From Glutinoglossum americanum (taxonomy: Eukaryota; Ascomycota; Geoglossomycetes; Geoglossales; Geoglossaceae), in the NCBI GenBank assembly GCA_020080175.1, contig JAGHQL010000075.1, positions 53,182 through 117,181 of the forward strand: a stretch of DNA of 64,000 nt, read 5' to 3'. Below the pieces are notes generated by a model that was not told the DNA's origin, searched no databases, and saw only the letters and a list, made by a program, of their open reading frames with translations. The position numbers and the translations under genes are program-made. Shown piece by piece: positions 57,356-64,000 of this stretch. Within the stretch, counting starts at the first letter, position 1. Each line of letters starts with the position of its first letter.

Positions 57356-59011
57356 AATTTTTCGAAGGGAGCCTCTCTATCCGCCTTGACACACCGGCCA
57401 CCCCTTATGGGGTGCTATCTCAGGGCGCACACCCCCAAGAAGGCTTTTCCTTCTTTTGTGCGACGTGGATTTATAGCTCGAAAGATAGCTTGTGAAAACC
57501 AGCAGGCGGCATCACTCTTTAGCAAAGGATCATGATGTCCAACTGTATGTAAAGCTCTAATATTTGAATTTTAATCATGGATGTAGCTCGCGAGGCGGAC
57601 AGGGGTTTTCCAATTCATATCCTGATTTTGAGTGCTGGGCCTACGAACTCGTATCACATAAGGAACTGGTGGTCGTAGAGCAGTCAGGTTACACCCCCCG
57701 AACGAACGGTCTAAGACGATAAGCAAGGTTTAGAAACCAAAGGCTACTACGGTATCCAGCGGAAGGGATGTTAGGTTGGTGGAGCGAGAATATCGTAGAT
57801 CTAGATCCATCCGGAGGAACGGCGCTTTGAAACTCTTTGCATTACGCCACTTCTGAAAAGCCAAGACGCATTTATCACATCTTCATTGGTACTGGAGAGG
57901 AGACCGGCGATCGTAGGCAAAAACGGTAGGAAATTTAGTCGCTAGTCCCACCGCGTGTTCGCGCCCCACACGCTAGCATCCCTTTCCATCGAGATGGTGG
58001 ACTCATGGCTAGCCGTGAAGACCGTCATGTCTACAAAGGTACAAAAGTCACCCTCTTACGAGGCTTGCAGTAGCTAGGTCAAAATACACACAGTAGCGGG
58101 GAATGGGATCTCGCCTCCAGATGCCAGTTAAGTCCGGCGTAGACTGGGTTTCATAAGTTTCCATCCATCGTCGCAATAAAACGAGTCCAACAATCAGCAC
58201 AAGGCAGAATCCTGGAAGGTGACAGGCGAAAATGAATTCCTTTAGTGCTAGCCAGATCCTTTGCTTCGTGGATACAACTAAAGACCTTAATTATTGAGCC
58301 AGGAGCCAGACGTGGCGGCCAGATACCAACATACAAAATGACGGAAGCTTGACTACTATTATCTCGGCCCCAACGCTTCACACGAAGCTAACCCAGAAGG
58401 AGTTACACCCTGCCAGAGTGCCTGGGCTTGCCTTAGCGAGCTCCGGCCCTGGGCAGCGCGGCTGTGCGCGACGCTAACCCGAAGGGGTTGCAACCGCTTC
58501 ACGGCCATAAACGTCCCACGTCGTTCGTTTTCCATGTTATTCTGACACATATCGACTGTTGACTGTCGTCTTAAGCCGCCGGTCCGATGACCTGCAGTCA
58601 TAGTATCCCCATTATTTAAACGCCTCCTGCCTTGCGGACCTTTCTATCCGTTCTCGAGTCGTGTCCCATCCCTATGACCGACCTCTCCGAATCAGACGTC
58701 ATCGCAAGTGACCTTATCGAAGATGGGCTGGATAGATTTTATCTCTTTGGGTTGGTTTGCAAAGATCTCGGCATCTTAATACCCTACGATCTTGTATTGG
58801 TCTTGGAACTCTCGCTGTTGATCTTGATACCTTTTACTCCGAAAAAGGCTCAAATAATGAAGTATATTAAGAGCGGTATATGAAACTGGTCTATTCAACT
58901 GATGTGCGACTGCACCAACCGACCTGTGCTTGCATGACCAGGCTATTACACGGAAATCCGTCCCCCTATGACTGCACGTGCCCACTGAAGGCCAGCCATG
59001 CAAACAGTTCC

Positions 59012-60949
59012 TTAGTTCAACCAACAATCCTGTGCCCAATGGCCATATGTGCCGCCTAACGATTTTACCAATATCAGCAAGCTAAGTTTTTACACCAAGG
59101 AATATGAGAAAGACTTGCAGTTGTGGCACACATCTCTCGGACGCACGGTGCAGACCTCTGCCCAATGTCCATATTTGCCACCTTATAATCAAACGAACAT
59201 CAGCTAAGATCGGCTGTTTCATGTGTTGGGGCTTTGGGAAAACCGTACAGTTGTGGCATTTGTCCCCCGGGCGCACCGTGCAGCTCTCTGCCCAATGTCC
59301 ATATTTGCCACCTTACAATCAAATGAACATCAGCTAAGATCGGTCGTTTCATGTGTGGGGGCTTTAGGAGAACCGTACACTTGTGACATTTGTCCCCCGG
59401 GCGCACCGTGCACCTCTCTGCCCAGTGCCCATATTTGCCACCTTATAATGTCAGGAAATGAAACACCTGTGCCCAGTGGGAATAGGGGAAACCCTACAGT
59501 TATGGCACCGATCTTCCCGGCGCTCGCAATCCTTTGCCATATGTCCAGAACGTCCACATTTGTAGCACCCGTTGTTAGTTCGCCGGCTATTAAACGCACA
59601 ACCATAGTTCGTGTGGTTGCTGCTGGATCCACTGCTCTGTCCGCTCGTGGCGGGCATGTAGATATGGGTTCCACCCATAATTATGGCGCCTTGGAGGGTT
59701 TGTCCTCCGGTTGCGGAATCCAGGCCTTGGAATCCCTGGGGTCTTCGAGCCCCCGTCTGTAAGGGAGCTGTCGGGTTCTGTCTTGCTGGATCCGCGAGGG
59801 TGTGCCCCACTGAAGTGGTGTGAGTCTGAACGGGTGTGGATTTTGACGCAGCTTTTGCCCACCTCCAGAGTTCGGATGAAACAGCTCTGTAACCTGGATC
59901 TTCAGAGCTTCTGAATTTCGTCATGTTCATGTGGTTGCTATATATGCCTACCGCCGTATGAAAGGGGAGAATCGCCGAATGTTTGGGTACGATCTTGATG
60001 AGATTTATCATCACGACGAAGGAAGATGTTCATCAGGGTTAGCTTACCGTTCTTGCTGCTACCGGGAGTTCTTCGTAGAAACACGTTATGTCTAGTCGCG
60101 ACTTTCCACCCGCACGAAGCCTAACCATAGTAAGGAATTCTTGTTGTATTCTAGCGAGAACCTCTGAGTGCGGCTCTAGGACCCTAAGAATCGGTTTGTC
60201 CTCTTCTCCGGCAAGTTCGGCAAAATTGGCAAACACGCTAGCCCAGGCTGTGAGATCAGAGCCACAGTGCGGTGTCCCTAGGAAGGCGATTGCTCCAGTA
60301 CAGTCTAGAATCTCCGATATGTGCTGCTCTCCACTGTTCTTTGAGGAGAGGAGGGCCTAAAACATCCATCGCGAGAGTCAATGGGGCGATTCTTGTGTGC
60401 CACAAGAAAAATAATGGGAGGTTGTTCTCACGTCTTCACAAATAAGTCCTCCCAGGTTATGCCCAACAAAGATGATGGGTCGGCCGGTCTATCTCCAAGC
60501 AGTCGAGATCAAGTCAGCCCATATTCGAGCCATCATCCATATTGGGAACGTTTGAGGGTGACCACACCGTCCCTGTTCTCTCGCGCAAATGTGACAAGAA
60601 CACAACAAGATTCTCTGCGTGGTTTTTAATCCCGTTTTGGGAGGTCGGTGTCCAAAGCTTGACGTCTGCATCATAGCCGAAAGCAACGATCCGTGCCCTT
60701 GGTATGTCGTTGGGCAGCAACTGCTGTGGCCAGCAGATTTTGCTGTCTTCCTCGGTCCAAGTTGTCTCTATGCTTCCGCCCAATCCGTGCACGAACACTA
60801 TACTACGAATATGGTAAATAATTATCACTAAAAATGCGGTGAACGGGTAGAATAGTCACCTACTCCACCAAAGCATCGCACGCTGCTTCTTTGAGGACCC
60901 TAATTCCAAGATGAGCAGTTAGAGGGGGGCTCGAACTCGATGACGCCAT
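59012..60949 (-). CDS. lipase-like alpha/beta-hydrolase fused to five CCHC zinc knuckles
   Basis: Nine exons (60949-60864, 60802-60568, 60488-60432, 60356-60048, 59993-59498, 59441-59379, 59311-59249, 59181-59119, 59055-59012) close exactly into 471 residues. Residues ~29-280 are the serine-esterase/lipase-like (SesB, DUF676-type) domain used as an N-terminal effector in fungal NLRs: DIVFVHGLGGS (29-39), RPIIFVGHNLGGL (110-122), AFLGTPHCGSDLTAW and the His region YSNHMNMTKF (His250). The usual nucleophile Ser is Asn118. A Gln/Thr/Ser-rich linker (about 280-370) leads to five knuckles: C372-x2-C-x4-H-x4-C385 (CYKCGRSGHMAKDC), three near-identical CHxCGKYGHWAExC, and a last CHNCGTYGHWAQDC followed by WLN-stop. 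Each later knuckle lies across a phase-1 intron placed in its second Cys codon. No NACHT or repeat NTPase is present. A nonself-recognition role is inferred from domain relatives. Confidence 0.8.
59119..59441 (-). repeat. tandem exon-intron units encoding zinc knuckles
   Basis: Three 63-bp exons spaced exactly 130 bp apart (starts 59441, 59311, 59181), separated by 67-bp introns (59378-59312, 59248-59182) that are themselves nearly identical (GTACGG donor, TTAGCTGATGTT branch region, TAAG acceptor). Duplication copied exon and intron together. The fourth intron (59118-59056) and last exon are diverged copies. Confidence 0.85.
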
Positions 60950-62263
60950 AGCAATCTATTTCCTTCGGCGGTATTGCTGTTCCTGAGGGGACTTTAATCT
61001 ATCTCAGCCTAATCTTGTCCATGCCCCCGCATCACACCTCGTTCCGCAAGGGAAAAAGCAATTCTTGTACTACACACGACCTGACCAATACGCATTCCAA
61101 CCACGTCGGTCCATGGTATGCGTTAAAACGTGTTTAAGTTGTGGGGTAGCCAGTCGGCGAGCCTTGCGCCATTCTATTCGCCAGCCAGAGCATACGCCAG
61201 CAAAATACCCATCTAAAGTTCGCTACTCTTGTGTTAGGGTTCTCCCTCATCTCACCACACTGAGAGTATGATCTGTCACCTCTATCCTAACGGCGGTACG
61301 ATCCCTGAAAAGGTGTCAATAGACTGATCCATTAATTAGGGTCATCGCTCTGAATAATCGGTTCACAGCTTTTGATCTGCGTCTTGACTCCATTAACGCC
61401 TTGATACTCTTGATGGCCGGTCTGTGAATAGTGAAGGGCGTCACAAGAGGGCGTCTTGGCATTACAAGCCAGAGTCTTGTCGATCTCAATGATCATTATG
61501 CGGAATAAGCTAATGAAAGATATTTCATCCCCGCATTCGTACTCCTATATAGTATTACTGCTAGCCAGCTATTAGTCATAAGATTGGGAGGGGAAGCTTT
61601 GTTAACGAGGCTTGCCCCCACTCAATCCAACATCCTTCTACGTGTGCCCAACTTCAGCCTCCACATCATCGTCGTAACATCCATTCTTTATGTAGAGCTG
61701 GCACAACTGCTCGGTAGCAAATAGCTTATTGTAGGGTTCATATTCGGGCGCAGGCCTTGGAGAGTGCTAACAACCGCATCAACTAGCTATCTAGTCTAGC
61801 ATTGAACATCGTTCTGACCCCACACCTTCCTAACCGGTATCTCAAGCCCAAAATCATTTCCCTCGATTTCCTCGGTTCCGGAACCCTCTTGAGTTTCAGG
61901 ACCCAGGCACCTTTTTTTTTTAGCCTAGAAGTACTAGCCCAATCGGCTCGGAGGCTGTGCAGTCGATCAGGCTGACGCGAACCTAGCCAATAGATTCCAA
62001 CGTAATGCCTACCATCCGACGCGCATTATCGCGACCTCAAGTGGGGCGGACTTCGATAGGAGTTTTCTAACTGGGTACAGCTACTTAGAAAAAGGAAGGG
62101 AGGTGCAAGCTGCCGAACGTTAAGCTGACCCATTTACATAGACGATACTTCTTAGCTCTCCGGAGTAAACATTACAAATTTGCAAATCAACTATTGCTAC
62201 ATTTGGCCGTGTGCCCTGCTTTAAGCCGACTATTCTCGTACGCAAGCGACTGCACAACTCCCG
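60950..62263. other. divergent intergenic region, no gene seen
   Basis: 1.3 kb between the divergent lipase/zinc-knuckle gene and the DUF4419 gene. Only short ORFs; a T-run at about 61911-61920. Both promoters must lie here but no TATA box stands out. Confidence 0.5.
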
Positions 62264-63529
62264 ATGACGTGGCTAGTAAAAATGGCGGCTCTTTTCACTC
62301 TCTTCCTATTCGCATGCATATTCAGGCCGCCTACCAGCCAAAAGATGCCTTTTCTAGACACTGACGATTCGGCGCTCCCAAACGCTAGGGAGCCCACCAT
62401 TCGACTTGCCCCGCATAATGCGACAGAGGTGGTTCTTCCCTACGGGCCACTCAAGCCTCTAGATATCCTCCTCCGTTGTCGGGACAACAAATACGGAAAT
62501 AACCTTGATGACAAAGTTTTATTCCAGTCGTCCCTCGGCGCACCCTCCCATAAAATCCATTCCCTCATTCCAAGCCGATCCGGGTTCGTATCCACTGTCA
62601 TGCAGGCATACAATGGGCATCACAACCTCGTCGTCCGCCCGGATGATGTCTGGCTGACAATCTTGGCACGCTTTAATCTGTATGTCAACCAGAATGTCGA
62701 GGAGCTGCGATCCAAGTTCGTTTCCCACGGTGGAGAGAAAGTGGTGGCTATCACAAAACGCGACGGTACCCGCTATTCATACAACTGGGGAATGCTGAGT
62801 CAAGACTTGACTGAGGAGATGGACAAATATCTGGCAGACAAGTCCCTCAAGTCTTGGATTCTGCCGAATTTCACCACCACGATGGAGACCGATAGAGCTG
62901 TTGCATCCGCACTCATGCTGAGCACCTTTAAGGGTTACTTCAAATACGGAGTGATTTTTTCATGCGGCATACCATCAGTCACTTTGATGGGAACACGCAC
63001 AGACTGGGAGAGTCTGCTCCACCGCGTGAGAAGCCTCCATCGTTTCGACGTTGCATCAAGTTGGTTTCGCAAACAGGGTATTGGCTTCTACGAAAGAGAA
63101 GCCCAGTCTGGTCAGCACAAGCTAATGTCGCAGTGGCAGCATCGGCTTGAGGCTGTCTTGAAACGTTTTGTCGCTATGTTCGACGGATCGGAACACGAGG
63201 AGTTCTGGAGCCACGTGTTCACGGAGAAACGATATGGCTCGGGTGGGCAACGCTCTCTTTCGGGATGGATCACTGCCCTTGCGACATACCAACCGATTCT
63301 TCACTGTGGAGATTCCTACGAACTCGATGGTGTTCAATTTGGGTGCTTAGATGTTAAGGATTTGCCAGTTGATGTTGCGGAGGTGCCAATTCAGATCGAA
63401 GACCATGGATACAAGGTGATGGGATTACTAGCAGCAGGTGTGTTGGGGGCTAGAAAGATTAACGATACAACTGTTGGGCTTGAGAGGGCATGGTGGATGT
63501 TTGAGAATAAGAGTGGCGACTGGGTCTAA
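62264..63529 (+). CDS. DUF4419 protein
   Basis: An intronless 421-residue protein matching the DUF4419 family (PF14388), widespread in fungi and of unknown function. The N-terminus MTWLVKMAALFTLFLFACIF looks like a secretion signal, after which several N-glycosylation sites occur (NAT, NFT, NDT). Family marks: GFVSTVMQAYNGHHNLVVRP then DDVWLTILARFNLYVNQNVE, LRSKFVSHGGEK, LPNFTTTMETDRAVASALML, SCGIPSVTLMGTRTDWESLL and a C-terminal GWITALATYQP..GLLAAGVLGAR. The length is that of a complete single-domain member. Neighbour on the left is divergent; no operon-like partner. Confidence 0.9.
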   Translation: MTWLVKMAALFTLFLFACIFRPPTSQKMPFLDTDDSALPNAREPTIRLAPHNATEVVLPYGPLKPLDILLRCRDNKYGNNLDDKVLFQSSLGAPSHKIHSLIPSRSGFVSTVMQAYNGHHNLVVRPDDVWLTILARFNLYVNQNVEELRSKFVSHGGEKVVAITKRDGTRYSYNWGMLSQDLTEEMDKYLADKSLKSWILPNFTTTMETDRAVASALMLSTFKGYFKYGVIFSCGIPSVTLMGTRTDWESLLHRVRSLHRFDVASSWFRKQGIGFYEREAQSGQHKLMSQWQHRLEAVLKRFVAMFDGSEHEEFWSHVFTEKRYGSGGQRSLSGWITALATYQPILHCGDSYELDGVQFGCLDVKDLPVDVAEVPIQIEDHGYKVMGLLAAGVLGARKINDTTVGLERAWWMFENKSGDWV

Positions 63530-63693
63530 CGATTGTTTTGATATGAATTGGTATCTTTGTGGTTTCAATTTCAAATCGCTCTAGGACGTGGTTGCCAAGT
63601 CACTAGCTTGAGCTATGTTTCTTTACGCTCGTATGAAAATGTCGAAAACCCATTCGTTGTGTTAAATTTACCGTAGCTAGCTACCTAGAAGCG

Positions 63694-64000
63694 CTAAATA
63701 ACACTACCGATATACTCATCATCATCTTGAATGCCATTCCCCCGAGAAGCAGAAACAGCCTCTACACCACCCAATTCCGGAGCCTACGACGATGCGTCCG
63801 GCCTATGGCTACCAAGCCAGGCCCTCCCACTTGAGAAAGACCAAACAAAGTAGAGTAATCTCCATAACCTTACCTGTCGGTCCCACAAGCGCATTGAATT
63901 CCTCCATCCGCCATCCCATACGAGCCATTTCACTATCTCTATATGTTGGAGGTTATGCTCGATACGCGGAAATGGTAGCTAGACTATGTAAACAATGGAT
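63694..64000 (-). CDS. possible 3' end of a gene running off the right edge
   Basis: On the minus strand a good donor (CAG/GTAAGG at 63874/63873) and an acceptor at 63784 bound a 90-bp intron. The exon after it reads APELGGVEAVSASRGNGIQD, then DDEYIGSVI and TAG at 63696-63694.  Before the intron two frames compete: one reads NLQHIEIVKWLVWDGGWRN and fits the splice phase; the other reads YRDSEMARMGWRMEEFNALV, looks more protein-like but does not fit the phase. Not recognised; the true gene may begin outside the window. Confidence 0.25.

Larger units (their letters stand above)
55508..59011. other. gene-poor stretch with minisatellite and hairpin
   Basis: No supported gene in 3.5 kb. A 15-bp minisatellite occupies 56373-56552 with decayed flanks, and a 9-bp-stem GC-rich hairpin lies at 57330-57355. 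ORFs at 55861-56708 are products of the minisatellite or lack features. Diverged pairs of GCTAACCC..GAAGG..GTT lie near 58386 and 58480. Confidence 0.45.

Noticed and set aside
59082-59674. Apparent broken gag zinc-knuckle repeats of a retrotransposon
   Set aside because: The frame breaks coincide with consistent introns, and upstream exons join to a lipase-like domain; no pol or LTR is nearby.

Overview
The window is nuclear DNA of a filamentous ascomycete (Pezizomycotina). The evidence is the gene set (two HET-domain genes, a HET-s/HeLo homologue, a DUF4419 protein, a P450, a GABA/choline-type permease, C2H2 zinc-finger proteins), the introns (mostly 50-120 bp, GT..AG, with CTGAC/CTAAC-like branch sites shortly before the acceptor), and an AT-rich transposon relic with C-to-T stop codons that look RIP-made. 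Genus cannot be told from the sequence. About 14 genes are supported, separated by long gene-poor stretches holding LTR-like elements, decayed gene pieces and simple repeats.

Layout. 0-9 kb: a partial conserved protein running off the left edge (-), a PsiD/phosphatidylserine-decarboxylase-like enzyme (+), and a fungal multi-pass membrane protein (-) carrying an in-frame TGA where the family has Trp. 9-16 kb: a gene graveyard with coding-like remnants and a broken rhodanese domain. 16-24 kb: a HET-domain gene (-) and a multi-exon C2H2-like gene (+). 24-30 kb: repeats, a small membrane protein (-) and a HAD phosphatase (-). 33.7-35.7 kb: a seven-exon amine/GABA permease (+) behind a long pyrimidine-rich leader. 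37.9-39.1 kb: a secreted SMP-30/gluconolactonase-like protein (-). 41 kb: a RIP-eroded Tc1/mariner relic. 42.5-46.7 kb: a divergent pair, a HET-s-type prion protein (-) and a HET-domain gene (+). 49.5-51.2 kb: a P450 (+). 51.7-55.5 kb: a single-pass membrane protein (-), LTR-like repeats and a two-finger C2H2 protein (-). 56.3 kb: a 15-bp minisatellite. 59.0-60.9 kb: a nine-exon gene (-) joining a lipase-like alpha/beta-hydrolase domain to five CCHC zinc knuckles. 62.3-63.5 kb: a DUF4419 protein (+).

How the genes fit together. Several belong to families of fungal nonself recognition and regulated cell death: the HeLo/HET-s protein with its C-terminal prion motif pair, two HET-domain proteins, and the lipase-like/zinc-knuckle protein, whose N-terminal domain is a known effector domain of fungal NLRs. 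The most striking structure is in that last gene. Its zinc-knuckle array is built from 130-bp exon-plus-intron units, each intron interrupting the second Cys codon of a knuckle, so the array looks like frameshifted junk in ORF view but splices into a clean run of knuckles. Metabolic genes (decarboxylase, P450, lactonase, permease, HAD phosphatase) are scattered and do not form an obvious biosynthetic cluster.
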